From NCBI RefSeq assembly GCF_035306585.1, contig NZ_DATGNU010000028.1, forward strand, positions 1-64,000: a stretch of 64,000 nucleotides of DNA, read 5' to 3'. Positions 35,279 through 44,318 of the stretch are shown here, piece by piece (the stretch's first letter is position 1; each line of letters begins with the position of its first letter). The notes under the pieces are model-generated. The model was given only the letters and a program-made list of their open reading frames with translations. It was not told where the DNA came from and did not search any database. The translations under genes and the position numbers were made by a program. This DNA comes from Galbibacter sp035306585. GTDB taxonomy: Bacteria > Bacteroidota > Bacteroidia > Flavobacteriales > Flavobacteriaceae.

Positions 35279-35286
35279 TATATTTG
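35279..35286 (+). promoter_or_regulatory. -7 box of the DUF6089-uppS-bamA operon
   Basis: TATATTTG (exact TAnnTTTG), 15 bases before the ATG at 35302. No clear -33 TTG is seen. Confidence 0.5.
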
Positions 35287-35301
35287 CAAACTTTGAAAGG
35301 T

Positions 35302-35988
35302 ATGAACTTTAGAAACTTAGCCATACTATTTATACTGTCCACAAGCTTGTCGAATGCGCAGATGTTTGAGATTGGTGGATTTGTGGGAGGAAGTAACTAC
35401 ATCGGTGATGTCGGTTCTTCTAGGTATATAAACCCCAATAGTTTAGCCGTTGGGGGTGTGTTTAAATGGAATGTCAGTGAACGTTATGCTTATAGAGCTT
35501 CACTCACTGCCTCACAATTAAAAGCCTCGGATAAGGATGCCGATACGCAGGGAAGATTTAATAGAAATTTAGATTTTTCGAATCAAATTTATGAAGGAGC
35601 CTTGGGAATGGAGTATAATTTTTGGGAGTTTGATCTAGGGCCGTTTTCAAGGTCTGTGACACCATATATATATGGAGGAGGGGCTATATTGTGGTATCAA
35701 GATATATATTATACAAGTATCAGTGATGACACTGCGGTTAGAGACGGTAAAAAAATTACTTTTGCCATCCCGATGGCACTGGGTGTGAAAGCTAAAATTA
35801 ACACACGATTTGTAATAGGAGCCGAGGTAGGGGTGCGATATACCTTTACAGATAATTTGGATGGGAGTTACCCGAGCGATGCGAATAAGATAAGGCTAGG
35901 GAATGTTTTAAGTGATGACTGGTATGTTTTTTCTGGAATCACGCTCACCTATACCTTTGGAAAAGAGTCGTGTTATAGCTGTTTTTGA
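35302..35988 (+). CDS. DUF6089 family outer-membrane beta-barrel protein
   Basis: A 228-residue exported protein. The ATG at 35302 precedes a signal peptide (NLAILFILSTSLSNAQ). The mature part begins MFEIGGFVGGSNYIGDVGSS, the typical DUF6089 start, and alternates polar and hydrophobic residues as in an eight-stranded barrel. The C-terminal strand VFSGITLTYTFG fits. It is the first gene before uppS and bamA, an arrangement widespread in flavobacteria, which suggests a link to outer-membrane assembly (inference). Confidence 0.88.
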   Translation: MNFRNLAILFILSTSLSNAQMFEIGGFVGGSNYIGDVGSSRYINPNSLAVGGVFKWNVSERYAYRASLTASQLKASDKDADTQGRFNRNLDFSNQIYEGALGMEYNFWEFDLGPFSRSVTPYIYGGGAILWYQDIYYTSISDDTAVRDGKKITFAIPMALGVKAKINTRFVIGAEVGVRYTFTDNLDGSYPSDANKIRLGNVLSDDWYVFSGITLTYTFGKESCYSCF

Positions 35989-35998
35989 TTGATTAATA

Positions 35999-36736
35999 AT
36001 GAATGAAGATATAATTAATAAAGATAATTTACCAAAGCATATTGCTATTATCATGGATGGCAATGGACGATGGGCCAAACAAAAAGGGAAGCTCCGAGTT
36101 TTCGGTCATGAACATGGTGCTAAGACGGTAAAGAAAATCGTTGAAGCATGCGGATCTTTGGGGATCGAAAATTTAACCTTGTACACTTTTTCAACCGAAA
36201 ATTGGAGTCGACCTAAACGTGAGGTCGAAACATTGATGCGCTTATTAGTGTCTTCTTTAAGAAAGGAATTAAGTACCTTGGTTAAAAATAATATTAAACT
36301 TAAGGCTATTGGCAGTCTTGATAGTTTACCTTCACTAGCTCAAAAGGAATTGATGGAAGTGATTGAGAAAACCGAGAAAAATTCAAAAATGACACTCACC
36401 TTAGCGCTAAGTTACGGATCGAGGGAAGAGCTTAAAAATGCCATAGTTCAGATAAGTAACAAAGTTAAAAATAATATAATTTCTCCTGATTCTATTGATG
36501 AATCGATTATAAATAATCATCTTTACACGCATGATTTGCCAGATGTGGACTTGTTGATCAGAACAAGCGGAGAGTGCAGGATAAGCAATTTTTTACTTTG
36601 GCAAATAGCTTATGCGGAATTGTACTTCACCGATACACTTTGGCCAGATTTCACCAAAGAGCACTTGTGTGAGGCGATTGTAAATTATCAAAACAGAGAA
36701 CGTAGATTTGGAAAGACAAGCGAACAACTTAACTAA
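35999..36736 (+). CDS. uppS: Isoprenyl transferase (undecaprenyl diphosphate synthase)
   Basis: A 245-residue cis-prenyltransferase making undecaprenyl diphosphate, the lipid carrier for peptidoglycan and surface glycans. The diphosphate-binding motif is HIAIIMDGNGRWAKQ. FGHEHGAKTVKKIV, LTLYTFSTENWSRP, and the C-terminal DLLIRTSGECRISNFLLWQ split over the active site are all intact. It lies 11 bases after the DUF6089 gene and 7 bases before the bamA start. Confidence 0.97.
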   Translation: MNEDIINKDNLPKHIAIIMDGNGRWAKQKGKLRVFGHEHGAKTVKKIVEACGSLGIENLTLYTFSTENWSRPKREVETLMRLLVSSLRKELSTLVKNNIKLKAIGSLDSLPSLAQKELMEVIEKTEKNSKMTLTLALSYGSREELKNAIVQISNKVKNNIISPDSIDESIINNHLYTHDLPDVDLLIRTSGECRISNFLLWQIAYAELYFTDTLWPDFTKEHLCEAIVNYQNRERRFGKTSEQLN

Positions 36737-36743
36737 GAATATC

Positions 36744-39287
36744 ATGTGGAAGCGATATTTGGGTATCCTTTTATTACTACTAACTTTTACGAAATACGCA
36801 AGTGCACAGGATACGACCTTTGATAAGGGGGAGGAATACATTCTCGGAGGTATTGAAGTTACTGGAGTAAAGACGTATAATGACCAAAGTGTTATAAGTT
36901 ACACCGGATGGAGAATCGGACAAAAAATTACTGTGCCGGGAGAGCAAATCAGTGATGTGATTAGTAAGCTTTGGGGACTTAATTTATTTAGTGACATTAA
37001 TATCTACAAGACTAAAATTGAAGGTGATAAGATATTTCTAGAGATCAATGTTGTTGAGCTTCCTGTCCTAGCAGATGTAAAGATTACTGGTATTAAAGAA
37101 AGAAAGGTAGAGGATCTTATTGAGGAGGCCGATCTTAAAAAAGGTAAGAAAGTAACCGAAGGTTTCCTTGCCAATACCAAGACGTATCTTACTAATAAAT
37201 ACAAAAAAGAAGGGTTCCTAAATACCAAAGTTAATATTAATACCATTGAGGCCGATACACTTGAGACCAGTAATGCCCTTAAAATGGTTGTTTCTATTGA
37301 TAGAGGTGAAAAAGTTAAAGTTGGAAAAATCGAGTTTCACGGAAATGAAAAGCTCAGTGATAGGAAGCTTAGAAAGTCTATGAAGAATACCAAGCAGAAG
37401 GTGTTTGGACGATTTTGGAAAAAATCGAAATTTATTCCAGAAGATTTTGAGACGGATCTAACTTCGGTGATTGATACTTATAAAGAGAACGGTTACCGTG
37501 ATGCGCGCATCATAGCAGATACCGTTATTCGTCAAAATGAAAAAACGATCGATATAGATGTAACCTTAGAGGAAGGTGATAAATATTACTTTGGAGATAT
37601 CGACTTTGTAGGTAATACAGCTTATTCAGATCAGCAACTAAGTAGAATCCTAGGACTTAAAAAGGGAGATGTCTACAACGGTGTTTTATTTGACAAGCGA
37701 ATTGAAGATAACACCAAGCCTGACGGGAATACTATTGCGAACTTGTATCAGAACAATGGATATTTGTTCTCACAAGTGAACCCAGTAGAGGTTTCTGCAA
37801 AGAATGATACCATCGATTTTGAAGTGCGTATTGTGGAAGGGAAATTGGCTTATTTCCAAGAAGTAAGTGTTTCTGGAAACGAGCGAACTAATGACCATGT
37901 GATTTACAGAGAGCTTAGAACGCGTCCTGGACAATTATACTCTAAAGAGAATGTTGTTCGAACCATTAGAGAGTTAGGACAATTAGGGTTTTTCGATCCT
38001 GAAACCATTAGCCCTGAAATTAAAGATGCCAATCCAGAGGCTGGTACTGTTGGAATCAACTATGCCTTGACTGAAAAAGGATCTAGCCAGATTGAACTTC
38101 AGGGAGGATACGGTGGTGGTGGATTCATCGGAACGATAGGGCTTTCTTTTAATAATTTCTCCATTAGAAATATTTTCAATGGCGAAGAATACAAGCCAGT
38201 TCCAATGGGGGATGGTCAAAGATTATCGTTGCGTTTACAGGCAAGTAGATTTTTTCAGACCTATAGTTTCTCTTTTGTAGAACCTTGGCTAGGAGGGAAG
38301 AAACCAGTGCAGTTCTCCACTTCCATTTCCAGAACTTTACAATTTAGATACAACCCAAGAACGGGAGATGCTGATAAGGATCAACGTTTTGTAATCACTG
38401 GTGCTACCGTTGGTCTTGCGAAAAGATTGCGTTGGCCTGATGATCACTTCCAGTTATCGCATGCTTTGAGTTACCAGCACTATGATCTTCAAAACTACAA
38501 CACCTCGTTGTTTACTTTTGGAAACGGATATTCGCACAACTTTGCATATACCATTCAGCTAAGTCGAAATAATACATATGTGAACCCAATCTTCCCATTG
38601 GGAGGGTCGGAGTGGAATATTAGTTTAAAGCTCAGTCCACCTTATTCACTGTTTAACAATATTGATTATGGAAATTTAGCGAATGATCCAGAATATCAAA
38701 TGATCAACTCACAGAATCAGGTGGTGCCAGATCAACCTAAAATTGATCAGGAAAAATATAAATGGCAAGAATTCTATAAAGTTAAGTTTTCCGGAAACTG
38801 GTATACCAACATTGTCGCGAAGCTCGTCTTGAAAACAGGAATCGAATTTGGCTTTTTAGGAGCTTATAATGATCAACGAGGAGTGATTCCATTTGAGCGC
38901 TTCTTCTTAGGAGGAGATGGTTTAGGGAATTATACATTGGACGGAAGGGATAATATCTCTTTAAGAGGGTATCCAAATCAATCGTTATCAGGTATTGACG
39001 GTTCTACAGTGTATAATAAGTTCTCGTTGGAACTTCGATACCCAATTACCTTAAAGCCGACAGCATCTATTTATGGATTGACATTTGTAGAAGGCGGTTC
39101 TGCTTATGATACCTTTAGTCAATACAATCCGTTTAATCTAAAAAGATCTGCAGGTCTTGGTGTACGTATTTTTATGCCTGCCTTTGGACTCCTGGGGATT
39201 GACTTTGGATATGGATTTGATCCAGTTCCTGGAGAGGTTGAACCCAGTGGATGGCAAACGCACTTTATTATTGGTCAGCAGTTTTAA
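36744..39287 (+). CDS. bamA: Outer membrane protein assembly factor BamA
   Basis: An 847-residue BamA. I use the ATG at 36744, which precedes a signal peptide ending in YASAQ; an earlier TTG overlaps uppS. The N-terminal half has repeated POTRA domains, each recognisable by segments such as GGIEVTGVKTYND, VGKIEFHGNEKLSD and FGDIDFVGNTAYSD. The C-terminal Omp85 barrel includes GYGGGGFIGTIGLSFNN and the lid-loop region SLRGYPNQSLSG. It inserts beta-barrel proteins into the outer membrane and is followed by the Skp chaperones. Confidence 0.97.
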   Translation: MWKRYLGILLLLLTFTKYASAQDTTFDKGEEYILGGIEVTGVKTYNDQSVISYTGWRIGQKITVPGEQISDVISKLWGLNLFSDINIYKTKIEGDKIFLEINVVELPVLADVKITGIKERKVEDLIEEADLKKGKKVTEGFLANTKTYLTNKYKKEGFLNTKVNINTIEADTLETSNALKMVVSIDRGEKVKVGKIEFHGNEKLSDRKLRKSMKNTKQKVFGRFWKKSKFIPEDFETDLTSVIDTYKENGYRDARIIADTVIRQNEKTIDIDVTLEEGDKYYFGDIDFVGNTAYSDQQLSRILGLKKGDVYNGVLFDKRIEDNTKPDGNTIANLYQNNGYLFSQVNPVEVSAKNDTIDFEVRIVEGKLAYFQEVSVSGNERTNDHVIYRELRTRPGQLYSKENVVRTIRELGQLGFFDPETISPEIKDANPEAGTVGINYALTEKGSSQIELQGGYGGGGFIGTIGLSFNNFSIRNIFNGEEYKPVPMGDGQRLSLRLQASRFFQTYSFSFVEPWLGGKKPVQFSTSISRTLQFRYNPRTGDADKDQRFVITGATVGLAKRLRWPDDHFQLSHALSYQHYDLQNYNTSLFTFGNGYSHNFAYTIQLSRNNTYVNPIFPLGGSEWNISLKLSPPYSLFNNIDYGNLANDPEYQMINSQNQVVPDQPKIDQEKYKWQEFYKVKFSGNWYTNIVAKLVLKTGIEFGFLGAYNDQRGVIPFERFFLGGDGLGNYTLDGRDNISLRGYPNQSLSGIDGSTVYNKFSLELRYPITLKPTASIYGLTFVEGGSAYDTFSQYNPFNLKRSAGLGVRIFMPAFGLLGIDFGYGFDPVPGEVEPSGWQTHFIIGQQF

Positions 39288-39290
39288 ATT

Positions 39291-39307
39291 TTGGCACGAT
39301 ATTTTCT
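39291..39307 (+). promoter_or_regulatory. Sigma-54-like element upstream of the first skp gene
   Basis: TTGGCACGATATTTTCT has a perfect -24 block (TGGCAC). At the -12 position it has TTTC instead of TTGC, so the invariant GC is imperfect. It begins 4 bases after the bamA stop and about 105 bases before the skp start. Confidence 0.35.
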
Positions 39308-39411
39308 ATATATAAGTCGTTGCTGTTTTTCGGTCGAAGAATACAAGGAATACTTGATATATAAAATATTTTTAGTTTCTTCGTATTCTGTATGTAATTA
39401 AACCTAAGACC

Positions 39412-40215
39412 ATGAAACCAACTACCGTTCTTTTAGTATTGTTATTATTTGTTGGGAGCTTTAGTGTAAATGCACAAAGAGGTGTTCGTATTGGATATGT
39501 AGATATGGATTATATCCTAGAGCAAGTTCCAGAGTACCAAATGGCTAACGAGCAATTAGCTAAAAGGGTTCAGAAGTGGAAGATGGAGGTAGAGCAGCAG
39601 CAGGCAAGTATTGCACAAATGCGTAGCGATCTTGCTGCAGAGAAGGTGTTGCTCACCAAAGAACTCGTACAGGAACGTGAAGATGAAATTAATGCTTTAG
39701 AGCTTCAGATGAAGGACTATCAACAAGATAGGTTTGGGCCTCAAGGGGATTTAGTGCGTCAGCGTAGTCAATTGGTTAAACCAATACAGGATCAAGTATT
39801 TAATGCAGTCCAGGAAATTGCAGCAAACAAAAAATTTGATTTTGTTTTTGATAATTCTGCTGATGTTGTTATGTTGTACTCCGATAAACGTTTTGATATT
39901 AGTGATCAGGTATTACGAAGTATCAATGCCACTAGAAAAAGAGGTGGCGTAAGTAACAACAGTGCTTTAGAGCAGTACGAGGAGGCAGCACTAGATCCGG
40001 AGCTACGAGAGCGCCAACAAGCTTATGAGCAAAAGAAAGAGGATAGGGCAGCGGAGATTGAACAAAGACGGGCTGAAAAGCTAAAGGAGATTGAAGCGCG
40101 TAAAAAAGCATATGAAGAACGAAGAAAGAAGATGTTAGAAGAACGAGAGGCTAAAAGACAAGAGAAATTGGAAGAACGAGCCAGGCTCATAGAAGAGCGG
40201 AAAAATTCAAATTAG
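39412..40215 (+). CDS. OmpH/Skp family periplasmic chaperone with long charged tail
   Basis: A 267-residue Skp homologue. The signal peptide ends in VNAQ. The Skp domain (about 20-170) starts RIGYVDMDYILEQVPEYQMA, followed by the long tentacle helices and ends KKFDFVFDNSADVVMLYSDK. Residues about 185-267 form an extra helical tail dominated by Glu, Arg, Lys and Gln (for example RQQAYEQKKEDRAAEIEQRR). Ordinary Skp lacks this tail. It lies between bamA and a second skp copy, so it should carry outer-membrane clients through the periplasm. Confidence 0.93.
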   Translation: MKPTTVLLVLLLFVGSFSVNAQRGVRIGYVDMDYILEQVPEYQMANEQLAKRVQKWKMEVEQQQASIAQMRSDLAAEKVLLTKELVQEREDEINALELQMKDYQQDRFGPQGDLVRQRSQLVKPIQDQVFNAVQEIAANKKFDFVFDNSADVVMLYSDKRFDISDQVLRSINATRKRGGVSNNSALEQYEEAALDPELRERQQAYEQKKEDRAAEIEQRRAEKLKEIEARKKAYEERRKKMLEEREAKRQEKLEERARLIEERKNSN

Positions 40216-40282
40216 AAAGGAAACGACCACGACGTTGTCAATTAATTAATAAGTAAAAACAATTTAGAAATTTTTAAAAACC

Positions 40283-40792
40283 ATGAAACAGTTTAAATCA
40301 TTAGTAATTGCGGTTGTATTGGCCATATGTTCAGTAGGTTTTGCTAGCGCACAGAGTAAGGTAGCTCATATTGATGTACAGCAATTGGTGCAGGATATGC
40401 CAGAGATGAAGGCTGCACAAGCAGAATTACAAAAACTACAGGGTACATATAAAACTGATATTGACGCAAGTTATCAGGCACTTCAAAGTAAAATGAAGAC
40501 CTATCAGGCCGAGGCTGCTACCCAAACTCAAGAAGAGAACCAAAAACGTGCACAGGAAGTTGAAGGAATGCAACAAAACATTATGCAAGCGCAACAGCAA
40601 GCACAACAGGAGCTTAGTCAAAAAGAAATGGAGCTGTTAAAACCAATTCTAGAAAAAGCAAATGCAGCTATCTTAAAAGTAGGTAGAGCTCAAGGTTTTG
40701 ATTATGTATTAGATTCCTCTAGTGGCTCTGGAGTTATTTTGGCTGATGGTAAAGATCTTTTAGCTGATGTTAAAAAAGAACTTGGATTTTAA
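40283..40792 (+). CDS. OmpH/Skp family periplasmic chaperone, normal length
   Basis: A 169-residue Skp homologue of standard size. The signal peptide ends in FASAQ. The core shows SKVAHIDVQQLVQDMPEMKA, a Gln-rich tentacle region (QNIMQAQQQAQQELSQKEME) and GFDYVLDSSSGSGVILADG. Skp trimers hold unfolded outer-membrane proteins for BamA. It follows the long-tail copy after 67 bases and is ended by a hairpin terminator. Confidence 0.94.
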   Translation: MKQFKSLVIAVVLAICSVGFASAQSKVAHIDVQQLVQDMPEMKAAQAELQKLQGTYKTDIDASYQALQSKMKTYQAEAATQTQEENQKRAQEVEGMQQNIMQAQQQAQQELSQKEMELLKPILEKANAAILKVGRAQGFDYVLDSSSGSGVILADGKDLLADVKKELGF

Positions 40793-40820
40793 GACTTAAA
40801 TTTTAGTATAATATGTAAGG

Positions 40821-40852
40821 AACTGTCTATATTTACATAGGCAGTTTTTTTA
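40821..40852 (+). terminator. Terminator after the skp pair
   Basis: AACTGTCTAT (40821-40830) pairs with ATAGGCAGTT (40837-40846) with one mismatch, followed by a T run. murI starts 12 bases later, so some read-through is likely. Confidence 0.8.
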
Positions 40853-40864
40853 TTTTATAAACAA

Positions 40865-41653
40865 GTGAGCGCTAACCCCATTGGTATATTTGATTCAGGA
40901 CTTGGTGGACTTTCCATTTGGGAAGCCCTCTATGATCTGATGCCCGAGGAGTCCATGCTATACTTGGCCGATAGTAAATACGCGCCATATGGACAACGTC
41001 CTCAAAGTGAAATTATTCAGCTCTGTAAAAAGAATATGGATTATCTGCTACGGCAAGGATGTAAAATAGTGGTCGTAGCTTGTAATACTGCCACTACCAA
41101 CGCCATCGAGGTTCTGCGCCAATCTTACAGTGTTCCAATAATCGGTATAGAGCCGGCTATAAAACCAGCGGCACTAAATTCTAAAACAGGCGTAGTTGGC
41201 GTGCTAGCCACAAGAGGAACTTTGGCTAGTAGTTTATTTGCCAAAACAGCTGCCTTGTATGCTAAGGACCGTAAAGTGATCGAGCAATTCGGCGATGGAC
41301 TTGTTAACTTAATTGAAGCTGGAGAAATGGAATCCGATCAGATGCGGGAATTACTGCGGAAGTATTTGAACCCGATGATCCGTGCTGGAATCGATTATCT
41401 AGTGCTTGGTTGTACGCATTATTCTTTTTTACGCCCTCAATTGGAAGAAATTCTTCCCAAAGAGGTCAAGATCATTGATGCCGCCAATGCAGTAGCGAAA
41501 CACACTAAAAGTATTCTAGAGAAGCATCAGCTTCTCAACCTGGGAGAGGAAAAGCCAACGCTTACCTTTTACACCAATAAAGACTCTAGTATTATGCGGC
41601 GCTTTTTAAGCGCGCATCCTGCCAATAAAATCATTGAACAAATTGATTTTTAA
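40865..41653 (+). CDS. murI: Glutamate racemase
   Basis: A 262-residue racemase supplying D-glutamate for peptidoglycan. It starts with GTG at 40865; no ATG fits. The active-site pair of cysteines is visible: C73 in VVACNTATTNA and the second in VLGCTHYSFL. The N-terminal IGIFDSGLGGLS holds the Asp/Ser substrate site. It ends 6 bases before the convergent folA gene. Confidence 0.97.
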   Translation: MSANPIGIFDSGLGGLSIWEALYDLMPEESMLYLADSKYAPYGQRPQSEIIQLCKKNMDYLLRQGCKIVVVACNTATTNAIEVLRQSYSVPIIGIEPAIKPAALNSKTGVVGVLATRGTLASSLFAKTAALYAKDRKVIEQFGDGLVNLIEAGEMESDQMRELLRKYLNPMIRAGIDYLVLGCTHYSFLRPQLEEILPKEVKIIDAANAVAKHTKSILEKHQLLNLGEEKPTLTFYTNKDSSIMRRFLSAHPANKIIEQIDF

Positions 41654-41659
41654 ATCACC

Positions 41660-42148
41660 TTATTTCCTTTTTAAGTACGTAAGGTAGCTAAAGGAGTATT
41701 TATGCCTATCATCTGCCCTGTGATGTTCTTTTGCTATAAGTTCCCATTTCTTTGGATCAATTTCTGGAAAAAAGGTATCCGCTTCAACAGTGGTATGCAC
41801 ACGAGTGAGTTCGATTTTATCGGCGACTCCTATGGCTAGTCTGTAGATTTCTCCACCACCAATAATAAAGGGTTGTGGGTCACTCTGAGCTGCTTTTAAG
41901 GCAGTCTCTAAGCTGTGTACCACGATGCAATTACCTACGGCCTTGTAGTCTTCTCTGCGGGTGATGATAATATGGGTGCGATCGGGGAGAACTTTGGGTA
42001 AACTTTCAAAAGTTTTACGTCCCATGATAATATGGTGATCACTGGTAAGTTCCTTAAATCTTTTAAAATCATCCGGTAGGTGCCAAACCAGATCATTGTC
42101 CTTTCCAAGGGCGTTATTCTCGGCTGCAGCGGCTATAATAGTAATCAT
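41660..42148 (-). CDS. folA: Dihydrofolate reductase
   Basis: A 162-residue DHFR reducing dihydrofolate with NADPH. Family segments are IAAAAENNALGKDNDLVWHLPDD split around the Met20-type loop, then DHHIIMGRKTFESLP, RTHIIITRR and PFIIGGGEIY. Substrate acid (D of LPDD) and NADPH-binding Gly residues are present. It overlaps the upstream 2TM gene by one base, so the two are one operon. No thyA is adjacent. Confidence 0.96.
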   Translation of the reverse strand: MITIIAAAAENNALGKDNDLVWHLPDDFKRFKELTSDHHIIMGRKTFESLPKVLPDRTHIIITRREDYKAVGNCIVVHSLETALKAAQSDPQPFIIGGGEIYRLAIGVADKIELTRVHTTVEADTFFPEIDPKKWELIAKEHHRADDRHKYSFSYLTYLKRK

Positions 42149-42549
42149 TAAGGTAATGGATTTTTAGGTTTAGTACTGGCTTGTTTCGCCGCTTCTCGTT
42201 CGATCTCTTCTTGAATGCTGGCTAGTTTATTTTTTTGAAGATTGACGAGTTTTTCACGCTGTGCACGTTCCCATGCTTTACCCAAGAATCTATTGGTGAC
42301 AAAGACATTGATCAAATGTAAAAGAAAAATAAAAGCCCAAATACAAATCCCCCATACAAACCAATTGTATTCCACATAATAGTTTAAAAACTTATTGGCT
42401 ACGATCATAAATATACTTCCTAATAGAAAGAGTACAAAATGATAATACAAGCGCTTTTTTTGTCGAATCCTACTTTGTGCAGTTTCGATCAGTTCGTGCT
42501 GGTCTATATCGATCTCTAGAAGCTTCTTTGGGTCTTTTTTAGAAAACAT
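42148..42549 (-). CDS. 2TM domain-containing protein
   Basis: A 133-residue membrane protein. Two transmembrane helices (YYHFVLFLLGSIFMIVANKF and WFVWGICIWAFIFLLHLIN) are flanked by charged cytosolic helices: an N-terminal one with DQHELIETAQSRIRQKK and a C-terminal one with KAWERAQREKLVNLQKNK. This matches the 2TM domain common in Bacteroidota, also found fused to histidine kinases. Its role is unknown. Its stop overlaps the folA start. Confidence 0.9.
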   Translation of the reverse strand: MFSKKDPKKLLEIDIDQHELIETAQSRIRQKKRLYYHFVLFLLGSIFMIVANKFLNYYVEYNWFVWGICIWAFIFLLHLINVFVTNRFLGKAWERAQREKLVNLQKNKLASIQEEIEREAAKQASTKPKNPLP

Positions 42550-42624
42550 AGTGCTGATATTTTTACTAAAGTTACAAAATACAACCTATTCTCGATAAAA
42601 TTAATTTAAGTTCCCTTAAGAGTG

Positions 42625-43161
42625 TTAAAGAATTCTTCTGGCATGATCAAATGCATAATTCCAGTAACCTTCACTTAAGGAAGACACCAGAACGCCTCTC
42701 GAGGTGGTAGAATGAATAAATTCAATATCGCCGCCACGAGTACTGACAACGAGTCCTACATGGTTAATTCTCCTTCTATTTTTACTGGTGGTAAAAAATA
42801 AAAGGTCCCCTTTTTGCACTTCTTTCAGCTTTATTTTTTTGCCTTGTTTGGCCATCTTGGCCGATACACGTTGTAACGGAATCCCATGCTCTTTAAAAGA
42901 GATATAAACGAGTCCTGAACAATCCATTCCTTTTTTTGTGGTTCCGCCGTATCGGTAAGGGGTTCCATTATAGGCCATGGCAGTTTTTATAATGGCATTG
43001 GATTTTTTGGATTCTTTTCCAGGTTTTATCCTGTCATTTTTAGGATCACTTGTAGGTGCAGTTTCTTGCTGTGAAGTGGTTCCGGAAACGGATATCGACC
43101 GTTGTTTGGATTTACATCCGATAAGGGTAATAAGTAGTATGGCAATAAATAAATATCTCAT
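42625..43161 (-). CDS. NlpC/P60 (C40) family lipoprotein peptidase
   Basis: A 178-residue lipoprotein. Its lipobox Cys is C16 (LITLIGC). The NlpC/P60 domain has the catalytic Cys C81 in KGMDCSGLVY, the His H134 in RINHVGLVV and a third polar residue, probably H150 in EFIHSTTSRG. It should cleave peptide stems of peptidoglycan (gamma-D-Glu-diamino acid bond) near the outer membrane. It lies between lpxB and the 2TM gene. Confidence 0.94.
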   Translation of the reverse strand: MRYLFIAILLITLIGCKSKQRSISVSGTTSQQETAPTSDPKNDRIKPGKESKKSNAIIKTAMAYNGTPYRYGGTTKKGMDCSGLVYISFKEHGIPLQRVSAKMAKQGKKIKLKEVQKGDLLFFTTSKNRRRINHVGLVVSTRGGDIEFIHSTTSRGVLVSSLSEGYWNYAFDHARRIL

Positions 43162-43188
43162 GTTATTATTTTGGGCTTGGTGGGCAAA

Positions 43189-44301
43189 TTAAGAAATTTT
43201 ATCATAAATCAGTTGCGCTGTCTTTAAACTTGCGCCATTTCCACCTAATTTTTGTTCGAGCTCAAAATAATCTAAAAACATCTTCTTGCGAACTTCTTCA
43301 CTGAGAATTTTTTCCAATTCTATTTTGAGGTTTTTGGAATTAAAATCTAATTGGATAAGTTCCTTAACCACCTCTCTGTCCATAATTAAATTGACAAGGG
43401 AAATGTATTTTAAGGTAATAATGCGTTTGGCAATTTGATAGCTGATCCAATTTCCTTTATAACAAACCACCTCTGGTACTTTGAACAGGGCAGTTTCTAG
43501 GGTGGCTGTTCCGCTGGTAACAAGTGCAGCTTTGGAGACACTCAGTAATTCATAAGTTTTGCCACTTAAAAACTGGACATTGCTTTTTTTGATAAAGTGT
43601 GCATAAAACTGGAAATCCTGACTCGGTGCTCCCGCGATTACAAATTGATATTGTTTAAAATCATCTACAATACTAAGCATAACACTGAGCATATTTGAAA
43701 TCTCTTGTTGCCTACTCCCTGGTAATAAGGCGATAATTTCCCGTTGGTCCAAATTGTTTTCCAATCGGAACTGATCAGGGGTGATCTGGGGGATGTTATT
43801 AATAGCATCGAGTAATGGATGGCCGACGAAGTGAACTGGGAAGTTATGTTTTTCTTCATAAAATTTCTTTTCAAAGGGAAGAATAACAAACATTTCATCG
43901 ATATCTCTTTTGATGGACTCAATTCTTGATTCTCTGGAGGCCCATATTTGAGGTGATACGTAATAAAAAGTTTTGAAGCCCGCTGGTTTTGCCCATTTGG
44001 CAATACGTAAATTAAACCCAGAATAGTCGATAAAGATTAGTGCATCTGGCTGAAACTTCTCAATATCCTGCTTGCAATATTTGATATTAGAGAAGATCTT
44101 TCTCAAATTCAGTAGCACCTCGAAAAAACCCATAAAGGCTTGTTCTTTATAGTGGCGAACGAGTGTTACCCCTTGATCTTTCATCAGATCACCTCCCCAT
44201 CCTCTAAAGACAGCATTAGCATCAATAGTTTTAAGTGCTTTAACTAAATTGGAGGCATGCAAGTCGCCTGATGCTTCTCCAGCAATGATATAGTATTTCA
44301 C
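43189..44301 (-). CDS. lpxB: Lipid-A-disaccharide synthase
   Basis: A 370-residue GT-B glycosyltransferase (GT19) that joins UDP-diacylglucosamine and lipid X in lipid A synthesis at the inner membrane. Key segments are YYIIAGEASGDLHASNLV at the N-terminus, GWGGDLMKDQG, IDYSGFNLRIAKW, LPGSRQQEI and TSGTATLETALF with the conserved Glu. It is full length. It follows surE and a small membrane protein gene and precedes an NlpC/P60 gene. Confidence 0.97.
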   Translation of the reverse strand: MKYYIIAGEASGDLHASNLVKALKTIDANAVFRGWGGDLMKDQGVTLVRHYKEQAFMGFFEVLLNLRKIFSNIKYCKQDIEKFQPDALIFIDYSGFNLRIAKWAKPAGFKTFYYVSPQIWASRESRIESIKRDIDEMFVILPFEKKFYEEKHNFPVHFVGHPLLDAINNIPQITPDQFRLENNLDQREIIALLPGSRQQEISNMLSVMLSIVDDFKQYQFVIAGAPSQDFQFYAHFIKKSNVQFLSGKTYELLSVSKAALVTSGTATLETALFKVPEVVCYKGNWISYQIAKRIITLKYISLVNLIMDREVVKELIQLDFNSKNLKIELEKILSEEVRKKMFLDYFELEQKLGGNGASLKTAQLIYDKIS

Positions 44302-44318
44302 GATCTTCTAATTTAAAT

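Noticed and set aside
36708..36743. TTG start of bamA overlapping uppS
   Set aside because: The ATG at 36744 directly precedes a normal signal peptide; the upstream residues do not fit one.
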